From the NCBI GenBank assembly GCA_032209605.1, contig JASFXZ010000009.1, positions 21,625,553-21,689,552 on the forward strand: a DNA stretch of 64,000 bases, given 5' to 3'. Positions 45,981 through 59,930 of the stretch are shown here, one piece after another; position 1 is the stretch's first letter, and the number at the start of each line of letters is the position of its first letter. Under the pieces are notes generated by a model that was given only the letters and a program-made list of their open reading frames with translations, had not been told where the DNA came from and searched no databases. This stretch comes from Mactromeris polynyma (lineage: Eukaryota > Mollusca > Bivalvia > Venerida > Mactridae). Both the position numbers and the translations under genes were made by a program.

Positions 45981-47267
45981 ACAAAGGAAACTCCCTAATC
46001 CGAACACCCTTCAGACAAACTATAAAGTTCGCATTAGAGGAGATTCCGGACTGGAGAGGATTCCTCCATTGAATGTCCGTAGGCAAGACATTCTTTCATT
46101 AATTTGAATAAGTTCGCTAGAGTTTGTTTGCGTTAACGCGATGTAATATATAATGTCTGAATGCATTCCTTTATTCGACTTTGCAGAGTAATTTGAGCTA
46201 CGATATTTTACAAAATTTATGTAAACTTGAAAAAATTCAATACATACTCCAAAATCATAAGTTATAAGAGACCAACATATTTATGCTCCTTTCATAAATG
46301 GAAGATTTGCAATGCGATATGCAAAATACATGCCGTGTTAAATATTGGTTGATATTTAAATTCTTCCATAAATTATCATTATCATTTGTTTAGTCGGTGT
46401 AGAAATTGTAAAAAAAAAATCAATTCTTCAGTATAAGCACCGCTATAGACGCCTTTCATTCACTGATTAAAACTGTATGAAAGCATTGAATATAATTAAC
46501 TTAAGATTTTGACCTTCAGTTTATTCTGAAATATAAATTACAGTAAAATTACACTGTGCAGAAAATGTACTAGATATTTTCTTTATTTAAATTTTCTTTA
46601 TATTTTGATAGTTCACTGCATGGGGTGGATATATCAATCTCAAGCAAGTTTTTCAATGAATCATGCAACATTAAGTATGGGCGTTTCGCGACGTTATACC
46701 GTCCATAAAACCTGACAAGCTATGCACTTAGTACGATGTATTTTCAAAACGCCGTTCTTGAAAACTATGCACCATAGCTTCATTTCAAAAGATTTTTCGT
46801 AGAGTGAAATAATGATCTAGAGTAAAACATTTGAATTGAGATTTGTGTACCTAATGGGAATTTTTTTGCGCTCATGTCCAATATTTTCCCATTGTTTACA
46901 TAATAAGTATATCTCGTACCCGGTCTTACCTTGTTTCCATCAAAACGGAATGCATACGATGATAACGTATAATGGTCTATATTCATAGAGACAATTTAAA
47001 TTAGTATGCTTTCTCTTTCAATTCTCAGTAATTATACAATCTGACGTATTTTTGCGGAGAATTATCGTCCGGTTTTGGGAGATTTTTTTGACGTATAAAG
47101 TAACAATCCGGACAGAAAAATTCGTTCGGATTCCGGAGTAGGGAGGATCCGGACTGTGTGGGATTTTTCATATGGCGTATTGGAGGAACTAAAACGAGAC
47201 CGAGAAAATTGTCCGGTGACAGGAAGTTTCCGGACTGGAGAGTTTCCGGATTAGGGAGTTTCCACTG
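45981..47267. mobile_element. 1.3-kb TIR element, copy A
   Basis: The left end ggaaactccctaatccgaac (from 45986) and the right end, reverse complement CAGTGGAAACTCCCTAATCC, form terminal inverted repeats of about 25 bp followed by further ccggac/cctccat-type subterminal repeats. The interior aligns along its length to copy C (60826-63294, opposite orientation) and partly to copy B (51375-51592). No transposase frame is visible, so this is a long non-autonomous element. The CAGTGGAAACTCC ends suggest the pogo/Tigger group. Confidence 0.8.
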
Positions 47268-48229
47268 TGCATGGACTATGTGACAGACAAGTCATGCGTA
47301 TAAGAATAAACGAGAGAGAATAAGCTGCCACAGGGAATCATGTTTGTTTTCCTTTCATTTCTTTTTTAATTAGTATTATTATGAATAATGCTGCGACTTT
47401 TGATCGACGTGCGTTCAGTATGAAAACAAAACGTGTGTTCAACATGCTTAGTACACTTGCACCGGCGACTGTAAGTTAGGACATATACGCGTATACCGTA
47501 GATGCCTCAGAAAGATGGTGAAACAGTATAACTGTATGCACTATAAGGTACGTACACGGACCAGTTGAAAGCAATAAAATGTCGACTTGCAATGAATGAT
47601 ATTCTATTTGACGTTTTCGGAAAGAACAGGGATAGTCCCCGATTCGATAAAACACATTTCTGTTCCCCCGACTGGATGAGGGATCACATCTACACATATG
47701 TGACGCAAACAAAGTTACCCGATATTTATTCGATCCTTTTTACTAAAACAATTGTAACTTCATTCCAACGAGCTGCATATTCGCCAATATAAAAATATCG
47801 CTTTTTCAATATCATAAATCATCATGGTGGATTTGCATTAAACATTAAACGTACATGTTTCACAACGTTTGTAGAAAAGACAATAAAACTATTGATGGGG
47901 TTGTCACATACTGTATTGTTTGACAATCACAACATGCAACAGATTGAGGCCTCGTAATAAGCTTATTTCAGCTTATACACATGTACACGAAACTAGGTGA
48001 ATACCATGTCACAGATTGCAACACAAGCTACCTGTTGTTAGTTCTTCGTTGCCTCTTTACCCAACACCAACAATGTTTCTGGTATTCAGAGACGGTGTCT
48101 ACTTGTTGCAGACATAGTTCTACCAACCTGACTTCAAGCCAACCATCTTAGCATAACCTTAATAATGTCGTAGGTTACTAGCCGAGTCTCAAACACACAG
48201 CCATCCACACTCGATGGATCGGTGAGTTG
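47268..48229. other. non-coding stretch
   Basis: Two overlapping opposed frames near 47476-47792 have no splice context or family resemblance. Confidence 0.4.
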
Positions 48230-48896
48230 AGAACGGACGGATGAGAACGGTCGTATGAGGACGGTCGTATGAGGACGGTCGTATGAGGACGGTCGGATGA
48301 GGACGGTCGGATGAGGACGGTCGGATGAGGACGGTCGGATGAGGACGGTCGGATGAGTACGGTTGAATGAGGACGGTCGGATGAGGACGGTCGGATGAGG
48401 ATGGTCAGATGAGGACGGTCAGATGAGGACGGTCGGATGAGGACGGTCGGACGAGGACGGTCGGATGAGAACGGTCGGATGAGGACGGTCGGATGAGTAC
48501 GGTTGAATGAGGACGGTCGGATGAGGACGGTCGGATGAGGACGGTCGGATGAGGATGGTCAGATGAGGACGGTCAGATGAGGACGGTCGGATGAGGACGG
48601 TCGGACGAGGACGGTCGGATGAGACCGGCCGGATGAGACGGGCGGATGAAGACGGTCGAATGAGGACGGTCGGATGAGGACGGTCGAATGAGGACGGTCG
48701 GATGAGGACGGTCGGATGAGGATGGTCGGATGAGGACGGTCGGATGAAGACGGTCGGATGAGAACGGTCGGATGATGATGGTTGGATGAGAACGGCCGGA
48801 TGAGGCCGGCGGATGAGCACGGTCGAATGAGGACGGTCGGATGAGGATGGTCGGATGAGGACGGTCGGATGAGAACGGTTGGATGAGGACGGTCCA
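48230..48896 (-). repeat. 14-bp minisatellite
   Basis: Tandem gaggacggtcggat units with single-base variants. A block of about 180 bp (48320-48460) is repeated almost exactly at 48470-48620, indicating segmental duplication inside the array. Because three units equal 42 bp, the minus strand keeps two long frames open with a 14-residue Pro/Ser/Asp/Arg period; these are artefacts. Confidence 0.95.
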
Positions 48897-51374
48897 TCAT
48901 CAAAACATAAAATATCTGCGATAAACAAGAAATATCTTGTCGGCGCAATTTGAAGGTTAAGATTAATTGTGTAAAATAAAAAATGCCGAGATGTTACGAT
49001 TGCTGGTCACTCCAGATCTAAAATGGATTTCGGAAAATTCACCGATATTCAGTGGATTTCGGTAAGGTAACTTGCCCTTTATTGAAAAGTTAACCAATCC
49101 GCGTCAAGGTTACAAACGTTGTTCGGTTGAAGAGAAATTGCCTTGGTGGTTAACGTAAGATTTTATTGGTTTACAAAGCACTGATATGAAAAAAGCAAAA
49201 CCTGAGCGGTACCGTCCAAAAGCCGATAAAAGACATCAGAAACCGCTTACGAAGTACGTCATTTTTAACCTTATTGCGAGTTCCGTAATTTATCGATGTG
49301 TTCCGTGACAATCCGATTGTCATACGGCGTATGCGATCGGAAATATCAGCAGGGTTCAAATAATGATGGCCCACAACCACAACCAATTATATTTTGTTTT
49401 GTCTAAATTGCTGTCACGGAATATGACGTCACTAAATTATGTGCATCTCCGATCTCTGGCCAGAGGCAAATGGATACATTGACCAATATTGAGAGTGAAA
49501 AATAAAAATGAATTTTCTGAAATTTGTTGCGACCGTTGAACATATATACATGTAGAGGCTATACCCGAATGTCTACTTTTTAGGGTACACATAAATACCC
49601 ACGTTAATATTCTTAATACATGAAATTTGCATATGTTTTGACCCAAATTTGTATTCATCATAAGATTTATCATTTTTATAAAAAATAATTCTTTACGAAT
49701 TATTCAACCTTGAATCTCATTATAAGACGCAAAATAATGAATGCAATTCTGATCTTTATATATTTATATTACTTTACAAGCTCAGAGATGAAGTTATATT
49801 AAAACTGTTAATCGCATTGCTTATACTCGTATATCGTCAATGAAAATGTCCAATCATTACATCAACCGTAGCAAAATCGGATATAACATACATTATAAAC
49901 ATACCAGAGACCTAGATATTTGAATTACGAATTAAATTTAAATAAAAACGCACAAATGTGTAAACACGGCAAGGGTGTTTCAAAAGTAACGCTATGGATT
50001 AATAGGTCTAAATCAAAGTCTCGAAAAGGGTCGTATATATAATTTGTTTAAAAAATCTGCACTATTTACAGTATACCCATATTTAAGTACACACTAAAAC
50101 TTAGTGATCGAGTATCAATTTTCGGAGCACTCGATATGGAAGCGAAAAGCAGCAATTTCTTATCTTTTCGACCGGTTAATTTAACATAGCTTCTCGTGGT
50201 TTTGTTGACACTAACTGCCGACCGTTGAATCTGATTGTACCTGATAGGCGCACGAATAAATGACGTAATATCATGTGATGTATTTCTGTTATGATTAGTT
50301 GTTATTGTTGTAGTTAAGTTTGACATCATCAATAGTTATTATTGCAATCAACGACTTGGGCATATACTGCGCCAATATCCTAAGTAGTTTTTCCCTAAAC
50401 TAAATTCAGAGACCCTGCCATCACAAACATTTTTAATTCTTTCTGTGTACAATTATGCTCTTATTATTATTCTTGTTATTATTACAGAGAAATAAGGCTA
50501 CATGGCTTAATAAAAAAAATTATTTTGTCACGACAAATCAAATACATTTTTTACAAGGTGTAAGGGTCGTTTGAGCCATCATCATGTTACATTCGCGAAG
50601 GCAGTGATTAATGTATTTCTTAGTGGGAAAAACGTTGTGAGGAGTTTAATACTGGTCGTGATTCTAATAGCAACCTTCGTTGGATACCGCTATTCGATAA
50701 GTGACGTCATCATAACTGCTTGTTGCAGACCCGTGAAACGACATGCGACAATTGGGAAAAAGCATCTAACAATAGCAAGCGGAGAACAACTGGAATTATT
50801 TTAAAGACAGCTTTGTATCGACTTCCGTATGAAAAGTCTGCACACTTTTCTGAACGAGTGTAAACAATGTTCGTATGCACCAAGAAGAGACGATACACTG
50901 AAGCATGCAAGTTTAAATGCAAGTCATTACGCAATGACCACTTGTAACGTTTTCCCTAGTGTCGAGTATTATATTTTCAAGTAACGCTAACTTCGGCAGA
51001 AATAATGATCGATTTACTCAGTTGGAAGTTTTCATCAGATGAACATAAGTGCCTTGGTGCCATTTCGGCGCAATGTTCCATCAATAATATTGCTAACGAG
51101 TGTCATAATATAACATATACCGTACGGTAATATCCATGAATAAGTTGTTTTAATTTGAGTAAGTGCTGGTAACACACTGATATAAATGTGATATCAGCAA
51201 TAGCATACCATACACCGCCTCAGTTGTATGTGACAACAATACTATAGTTATATCATCACATTAATTCAGGCATCATCGAGAGTGTTTTATTTACTGCGTA
51301 TTTATTACTTCGCTGAGGCTTACATACGTTCGTATATCTGTCCCAACATCACAAATCACAGACCGCTGTATTTC
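48897..51374. other. non-coding stretch with two CREs
   Basis: TGACGTCA occurs at 49424-49431 and 50702-50709. A 77-codon forward frame at 50571-50804 includes a membrane-span-like stretch (RSLILVVILIATFVGY) but no splice or family support. Confidence 0.35.
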
Positions 51375-51592
51375 TTAAATATGATTAACTTAAGATCTTA
51401 AATAGATGTACAAATTACAGCAAAATATCCCATGCAGAACATGTTTTAGATATTTTCTTTTTTGGGGTTTATTTATAGCCAAAGTTTGATAGTTTGGGTA
51501 CCCAATGGGCATTTTTTTGCGCTCACATCCATATCAGTTTTTTCATTAGTCTCGCTGCCCATCCTTTAATTATCTGGGATCATCTATTCATT
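51375..51592 (+). mobile_element. TIR element family, copy B fragment
   Basis: Matches the interior of copy A in the same orientation: attaacttaaga and tagatattttctt (compare 46500-46600), then ggcatttttttgcgctcaca (compare 46855). It also matches copy C beyond that point (cattagtctcgctgcccatc). No terminal repeats remain. Confidence 0.7.
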
Positions 51593-51595
51593 ATT

Positions 51596-51665
51596 CAGAC
51601 CATCTCAATTATAAGACCAGTTTTCAAGGTTCCCAAGGGTGGTCTTATTATTAATGTTTTACTGT
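51596..51665. mobile_element. pogo-like MITE remnant
   Basis: Contains aagacca near the left and gtggtcttattattaatgtt then ttactg at the right, as in the MITE at 4798. The left terminus is decayed. It abuts copy B. Confidence 0.5.
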
Positions 51666-51669
51666 TCAA

Positions 51670-54600
51670 AGTACTGTTACAAAGTTTCAATCTATATTCT
51701 CGATGACTGGTGCCTGGGTGACTACTCAATGATTTGGACGCTAAAACCTGATCAGTATTAAATCAAAAAGTACATTGAATAAGTCATGATTTTCAATATT
51801 TCTTTTAGGAATGTTTATCTCGACACTGTTATCACTCGGACAGTTCATTTGAAACTTACATCCATGATACGTTTTTTGTCTCAGTAATGTGAGCATGTTT
51901 CCCATCCAGTCAGTCGTTCTCTGGGGAATATGGTTTATTCCTCAGCAATCAACAAACGGAATATTAATTTGACGCATACTTATATTCTGATGGGCGATCT
52001 TGAGCTGTCTGTCAATGGATAGGATCACTAATCCATCGATAATGTTATGTCACGCTGAGGAAAAAGCGAATGGAACATTTGAATAATTGAATGTCACGTA
52101 CTGGGAATATTATACTCGTTTCTCATTAGTGAGGTTACGTTGAGGATCGTGATGAACTTGAGACAGAATAATTTTGTAATTAACAATACTTCGCGTAAAT
52201 GAAGACTACTCGCTACATATTTCGGCTATAGTGATTACATGCTTGATTTAGAGTATTGTGTAGTTTTCTATAGTACGGTACCCCAAATATTTGGAAGGAC
52301 TTTAGGACAACTAATACATGTATATATGAAGGGCTACGATTGCGCACGCTGACGTTAGACAGTGGGGGTAATGGATGTGTGTTAGGTTCACCTTTCTAAA
52401 GGATTAGACTTAGATACACTGTGTGTGGGAGTCAACACTTATATGGATAAACATGTTTCTTTTACTAATGTGTGTTCATAATAAACGGATGATAGATTTA
52501 CGTTGCAATATTTTATGTCAGTGAAAGACAAGTATGCATTACTCATGTACAAATGCATGTACTTGGCACTTTTTTGGACTAAAACAATCACTTGTGATCA
52601 TTCGAATAATGAATATGATTAAACTCTAAACGGTGGGACAAACATATATATTATTTTTGAATACCATACACAGACGGCTGTAGCAAATTGTATGGCGTCA
52701 GGACAATTCTAGTAAAGAACTAATGAGAGGAGGTCTTCAGAATAGTGAGACCATAGGACACACACTTTTTAGGTTTAACATATAGAATGTAAGGACTTAC
52801 AATACATTTGCGGATTTAACGCATTTTATCTGACTGGTGTCAAGTGATTGCACTTGAACATTCTACTGGATTATTTTACCTGCTGTGTGACTAAACTGAA
52901 ATTCGCGGCACGGGCAACTTTAGTATATATTTAATGCAGTGTCCCGAAATATGTTGCGGTGTTTTGAAATATATTTACATTGCGAGGGATGACTCAGTAG
53001 TGAGTAACTGAAACATAAAGTACGCCTAGGGTTTATGTTACATGGACTTTATACATACTGGATGTAAAAGGTTGCTTATGGTACATTTATTATGTGAAGT
53101 GTATTGTTAACATTACATAACAAAAACTAAACCCACTTGACTTGTGAAGCATCAATTATACTCATCCACAAAAAGTGAATTACAATATATTGATATCTTC
53201 GATGACTAACTTAATGGGAGATTTTGGATCAATTCGGTTACTTACAGCTTACAATAGTTTGATTTTATAAAAACTAGTTTTCGCATTATGCAAGAAAACA
53301 CAATCATGCAATTAATATGATAGAAAACTAGTGCTACCGTATAATATCGGCGTTCTTACTCCAGACCTGGTATATATGATATTAAACCCACCATTCATTA
53401 ACATCCGAGACAGCACATATATATGAGGAAGACGAGGATTGAAGGTGACGTATGTAACAATAACAAGACGGACATGGTAAGTTCAAGCTCTTACCTTTGT
53501 TTCCAGAATAACCTAACTATGTAGATAAGCTCCACATTCATGATATGCACGTAAAGAAAGGAACTTCCGTGCAAACAAAAGTCCCCAAATTTAAAGTCCA
53601 AGTCTTGCAAAAGTAATCTCCCTTGCACTCAATCGATATTAAGATATTGATCGGGGTGGGGTTGCTATCTTCACAATCCCTGAATTTGGAGGTAGTGCTG
53701 GTTAGTAAGGCAGGGAGCCGACATTCGATGCAAAATTTAAGTGAAAACTAAACAACCCCTTCGAGAATGCTGCAAACATTAACATGCACGTGACTATATG
53801 TTTGGTTTACAATCTAAAATGTTACACACTTGTTGCTGCAAATGTACGAAAGTGCCACATGCAGTCAAGCTGATAACTTTATATACATGTTTGCAAGTAA
53901 AAAAGAAAGGATTTTTTTTTACATTACACACATAACCGTAGAATTTTAAAGTCTACAACCGGTTAGCGAAAACCTGTTATGCCAATCATTTAGCAAGAGC
54001 AGCATAGACAAGCATACAAACATGCAAGTGAACCTTGGTCTGTATGCAAGGTATACTCCGAACTGATGCCACTATGCATAATTATATGGATTGTCTGTGT
54101 TACTACTTTGGGCTATAAAATTAGTCTTCTTAACAATAGTTCCAGCTAAATGCTTTCTATACATACACACATAACGACACTGTGTAAATGAACAAGGCTG
54201 AACCAGTAGAACAACCCATCATATGCTCAAGACGACATAGTTTCGATAGAATGAAATATCTTTAACATTTGTTGAACCTAAATAAAGACTTGATTGCTGA
54301 TATAGTGTCATTATGTTACTCTTATGTGATTTGAACATTCATCGATCCAACATTAGGTTACGATTCTAGATTGACCTTTCTAATTGGTAACATCCGTCGC
54401 TCATGTTTTACATAAAAAGACAACAATGACACAGTAAACATTGTACAAATAAGCGTTCCACTTTTTTGCCATTATACAAGAAAGAAAACGGAGATTGTTA
54501 CTTAAATTGGCAACGATTATTAAGTATTCACTATAATGCATTTGAATGTACAATCTAGATGTATCATATATAAATATTTAAGCAACAGAGAAAGTAAAGT

Positions 54601-55354
54601 ACCTCTTTTCAGGAAAAATGAGGCGATTTTAGATAAATTTTAAGTATTGCTCTAACTAACTATAGAACTTCATCGAACCAGCGTAGTGTGACATTGACTA
54701 TTTACTAATTTGTTTCAAATAAACAGTTCAAAGCTGTTGACAGGAGCAAAACACCACCACTATAACAAGACGGTCATGAATGAGATTGTTTAAGTGATGT
54801 ACATGTATGTAATTTTCTTTTTTAAATAATATGCATACGTGAGGAATTTGCTTACTGGTATCTTCAAAAATGCTGTTTTATTGAATTATTAAACTGATGC
54901 ATATGATAACATGACGTTTCTAATGACGTGTTATGTAACCATGGTATGGTTGTGATGCTTTATTATTTTCAAATATGAGTTTAAGTTGTAATTTAAGATA
55001 TAACTGAACATTTCTATGTGGGTTGTATGCTGTATAATGTTGATTATTCCATTTAATAATTTGTATGAAATATTGTTGTTAACAAACAATTGACAATTTA
55101 TTACTAAAAAACAAATGATTCACTCGCAAGGTGTCAATGACACAAGCAAGCTATTAGTTGCATTTTCGAATATTTTATTCAGAACTATATTTTTGTATGT
55201 ACTTTTGTCCCAGTCTCTATTACCGACCAACTCACCTCCTCGACAGTCAACGGTGGATATCTCTGTCGAAGACAAATGAAGGAAGTCCAAAAGATAATCA
55301 AACAAGCGTCCAAAACAGTTTAGAAAATTCTTGGATGCTACTTTGTTGAACATT
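51670..55354. other. non-coding stretch
   Basis: No gene, RNA or clear repeat recognised. If the stathmin-like gene on the minus strand continues, its next exon could lie here, but no segment with the expected helical Glu/Lys/Arg-rich coding was seen. Confidence 0.4.
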
Positions 55355-57887
55355 ATAATGTTACTATATTTCTCTATGATATACAATGAATACAAACTTC
55401 ATTATACTGTTACCATGTTTCTCCATGATATACAATGAATACAAACTTCATTATACAGTTACCATGTTTCTCTATGATATACAGTGAATACAAACTTCAT
55501 TATACTGTTACCATGTTTCTCCATGATATACAGTGAATACAAACTTCATTATACAGTTACCATGTTTCTCTATGATATACAATGAATACAAACTTCATTA
55601 TACTGTTACCATGTTTCTCCATGATATACAATGAATACAAACTTCATTATACAGTTACCATGTTTCTCCATGATATACAATGAATACAAACTTCATTATA
55701 CAGTTACCATGTTTCTCCATGATATACAGTGAATACAAACTTCATTATACAGTTACCATGTTTCTCCATGATATACAATGAATACAAACTTCATTATACT
55801 GTTACCATGTTTCTCCATGATATACAATGAATACAAACTTCATTATACTGTTACCATGTTTCTCCATGATATACAGTGAATACAAACTTCATTATACTGT
55901 AACCATGTTTCTCTATGATATACAATGAATACAAACTTCATTATACTGTTACCATGTTTCTCCATGATATACAATGAATACAAACTTCATTATACTGTTA
56001 CCATATTTCTCTATGATATACAATGAATACAAACTTCATTATACTGTTACCATATTTCTCTATGATATACAATGAATACAAACTTCATTATACTGTTACC
56101 ATATTTCTCTATGATATACAATGAATACAAACTTCATTATACTGTTACCATGTTTCTCTATGATATACAATGAATACAAACTTCATTATACTGTTACCAT
56201 GTTTCTCTATGATATACAATGAATACAAACTTCATTATACTGTTACCATATTTCTCTATGATATACAATGAATACAAACTTCATTATACTGTTACCATGT
56301 TTCTCTATGATATACAATGAATACAAACTTCATTATACTGTTACCATGTTTCTCCATGATATACAATGAATACAGACTTCATTATACTGTTACCATATTT
56401 CTCTATGATATACAATGAATACAAACTTCATTATACTGTTACCATGTTTCTCTATGATATACAATGAATACAAACTTCATTATACTGTTACCATATTTCT
56501 CTATGATATACAATGAATACAAACTTCATTATACTGTTACCATGTTTCTCTATGATATACAATGAATACAAACTTCATTATACTGTTACCATATTTCTCT
56601 ATGATATACAATGAATACAAACTTCATTATACAGTTACCATATTTCTCTATGATATACAATGAATACAAACTTCATTATGCTGTTACCATATTTCTCTAT
56701 GATATACAATGAATACAGACTTCATTATACTGTTACCATGTTTCTCCATGATATACAATGAATACAGACTTCATTATACTGTTACCATATTTCTCTATGA
56801 TATACAATGAATACAGACTTCATTATACTGTTACCATATTTCTCTATGATATACAATGAATACAGACTTCATTATACTGTTACCATGTTTCTCCATGATA
56901 TACAATGAATACAAACTTCATTATACTGTTACCATGTTTCTCCATGATATACAATGAATACAGACTTCATTATACTGTTACCATGTTTCTCCATGATATA
57001 CAATGAATACAAACTTCATTATACTGTTACCATGTTTCTCCATGATATACAATGAATACAAACTTCATTATACTGTTACCATGTTTCTCCATGATATACA
57101 ATGAATACAGACTTCATTATACTGTTACCATATTTCTCTATGATATACAATGAATACAGACTTCATTATACTGTTACCATATTTCTCTATGATATACAAT
57201 GAATACAGACTTCATTATACTGTTACCATGTTTCTCCATGATATACAATGAATACAAACTTCATTATACTGTTACCATGTTTCTCCATGATATACAATGA
57301 ATACAGACTTCATTATACTGTTACCATGTTTCTCCATGATATACAGTGAATACAAACTTCATTATACTGTTACCATGTTTCTCCATGATATACAATGAAT
57401 ACAGACTTCATTATACTGTTACCATGTTTCTCTATGATATACAATGAATACAAACTTCATTATACTGTTACCATGTTTCTCTATGATATACAATGAATAC
57501 AAACTTCATTATACAGTTACCATGTTTCTCCATGATATACAATGAATACAAACTTCATTATACAGTTACCATGTTTCTCCATGATATACAATGAATACAA
57601 ACTTCATTATACAGTTACCATGTTTCTCCATGATATACAATGAATACAAACTTCATTATACAGTTACCATGTTTCTCCATGATATACAGTGAATACAAAC
57701 TTCATTATACTGTAACCATGTTTCTCTATGATATACAATGAATACAAACTTCATTATACTGTAACCATGTTTCTCCATGATATACAATGAATACAAACTT
57801 CATTATACTGTTACCATGTTTCTCCATGATATACAATGAATACAAACTTCATTATACTGTTACCATGTTTCTCCATGATATACAATT
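55355..57887 (+). repeat. 49-bp satellite array, about 52 copies
   Basis: Unit gttaccatgtttctccatga then tatacaatgaatacaaactt and cattatact. A handful of two-state sites vary: accatg/accata, ctccat/ctctat, acaatg/acagtg, caaact/cagact, tactgt/tacagt. Units near both ends share the cagtt and accatg states, while accata units are confined to the middle, and multi-unit blocks recur. It lies downstream (on the minus strand) of the stathmin-like exons. Confidence 0.97.
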
Positions 57888-58255
57888 GAAAACTCAGATA
57901 GAGACCATCTCAAAATTAGACCGACTCATTAATATGACAGTTATATCATGAACCATGTTTATTTTTTCTTCCGTATTTAACTTGATAACCAGATCAGCTC
58001 ACAACAAAGTTTCTACAGAACCGATGATGAACACATTATTGTAGTTGCCATGTATAATGCTGGTTGCCAGCCCTCGAGTTGTTACAAACATACTCGATAG
58101 TCCACGTCTTTAAACCCTTTATTTCTACATTAATATTTTATGTATCTAGATTATGTTATGTAAATATGTACTTATGATAAGTAGTGAAGCGATAATTACA
58201 ATCAGCAAGGTGTAACTAATGGGCGTGAAAGTTGAATTTTACTTCCACAACTTAC

Positions 58256-59817
58256 ATGCTTATGTCTAGGACAACACTGAACGAGACACCGCCTGAAGCT
58301 TTCTTCACTGAAGACTTGTCTAAAAGATAAAGAGTGATAAAATGATTCGCAGTTTTGAATATGCGTTTTTATTTGACGTATATCAAGTCTATGAACAATG
58401 AAGTTATTATACATATACACACATACAGACAGACATATACACACAGACAGACAGACATATACACACATACAGACAGACATATACACACATACAGACATAC
58501 ATGATACACACAGACAGACTCAGACCGACACAGACAAACGGATACAGAAATATACACACACACAGACAGACATATACACATGAACAGACACAGACAGACA
58601 GACTGACGCAGACATATACACTAAGACATACACATACATATACACACATACAGACAGATATATACACCCTGACATTCACAGACATATACACACATACAGA
58701 CAGACATATACACACAGACAGACAGACAAATACACTCAGACAGACATACAAATACACTCAGACTGACAGACATATACACTCAGACAGACAGACAAATACA
58801 CTCAGACAGACAGACATATACACACAGACAGACAGACAAATACACTCAGACAGACATACATAGACACTCAGACAGACAGACTTATACACTCAGACAGACA
58901 GACAGACAGACACAGACAGACAGACAGACGCAGACATGCATATACACTCAGACAGACAGACATATACACTCAGACAGACAGACATATACACTCAGACAGA
59001 CAGACATATACACTCAGACATACATACATATACACACAGACAGACATACATATACACTCAGACAGACAGATATATACACTCACACAGACAGATATATACA
59101 CACAGACAGACAGATATATACACACAGACAGACAGATATATACACACAGACAGACATATATATACACTCAGACATATATATATACACTCAGACAGACAGA
59201 TATATACACAAAGACAGGCAGACATATACTCACAGTCATACATTTAAATATATACAGACATACATATACACAAAGACAGACAGATATATACACTCAGACA
59301 GACATACATATACACACAGACAGACAGACAGCATTATTTGTAAGAATGTAGTTATGTAATATATATGAGTTAGATTGTGTAGTCCTACTTATGGAAGCAT
59401 TATTATTTGACTCCATCTTCATCGTGTGCACTTGCAAACTAAAATTACGTTAAACATATCATAAAATTCCTTAATCGTTTATTTTCAAATAAACTTTGAT
59501 TATACTGTATAATTAAACTAATTTTAAATATATGTCTGTTTTCTGATACAATACGTACTTTCCAAGAAGTCGATTATCTGAGATTAAGAAACCGTAATTA
59601 TTTGATGATATGATACAATTATATATTTACCATATCGCTTGATGGAAGCTGTTTTCAGATTTTAATTTCAATTTGAAAATGAAACAATGATAGATCTACC
59701 TTTACAATTTCACTGAATATATTTTGAGTACTTACTACATTCTGCTCTTGTAGAAATAGCCTTCCTCTTACTGTCTTTTTTCTTCTTATTTCTCCTGAGA
59801 AATCCAAAGCAGCCCAT
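58256..59817 (-). CDS. stathmin-like protein, first two coding exons
   Basis: Exon 1 (59817-59736, minus) reads MGCFGFLRRNKKKKDSKRK then AISTRAEC and ends in phase 1 at a gtaagt donor. Exon 2 (58319-58256) follows a ctctttatcttttag acceptor, completes the codon, reads NKSSV then KKASGGVSFSVVLDIS, and ends in phase 2 at gtaagt. The MGC start with a polybasic run suits lipid anchoring (possible N-myristoyl/palmitoyl site), as expected for membrane-targeted stathmins. The KKASGG-x-SF-x-VVLD segment fits the N-terminal motif of the stathmin domain (KRASGQ-x-FE-x-IL in vertebrate stathmin), which caps alpha-tubulin. Stathmins bind two tubulin dimers and promote microtubule disassembly. The long helical part, which should follow on further exons, was not found in the window. 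The intron holds a CAGACA-rich repeat; a CRE lies 67 bp upstream of the ATG. Confidence 0.7.
58411..59330 (+). repeat. CAGACA/TATACA low-complexity tandem repeat
   Basis: Irregular 16-20 bp units such as cagacagacatatacactca and acacagacagacag. They fill most of the intron between the two stathmin-like exons. Numerous overlapping frames on both strands are artefacts of the repeat. Confidence 0.95.
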
Positions 59818-59869
59818 TGTGACCGCTCTCTTCTCTCAGCCGTGAAGAAATGACGTTCTAATCGCCTAG

Positions 59870-59930
59870 TAACGTCATTACTGTGACGTCATGACGTTGT
59901 TGTATCCTAGCGTTTTTCGAATGCAATTCA
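59870..59930 (-). promoter_or_regulatory. CRE cluster upstream of the stathmin-like gene
   Basis: A full CRE TGACGTCA (59884-59891) is flanked by half sites (aacgtca before, tgacgtt after), 67 bp upstream of the minus-strand ATG. No TATA box is evident. CREB-family regulation is inferred from the motif only. Confidence 0.5.

Noticed and set aside
48419..48948. Minus-strand Pro/Ser/Arg-rich frames of 129 and 169 codons
   Set aside because: A 42-bp super-period of the 14-bp minisatellite explains them.
50571..50804. 77-codon forward frame with a membrane-span-like segment
   Set aside because: No splice signals, no upstream promoter logic and no family resemblance; the hydrophobic run can arise from T-rich DNA.
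57888..57945. Another pogo-like MITE after the 49-bp array
   Set aside because: Only a faint agaccatctcaaaattagacc resemblance to MITE ends; no paired end or TA borders.
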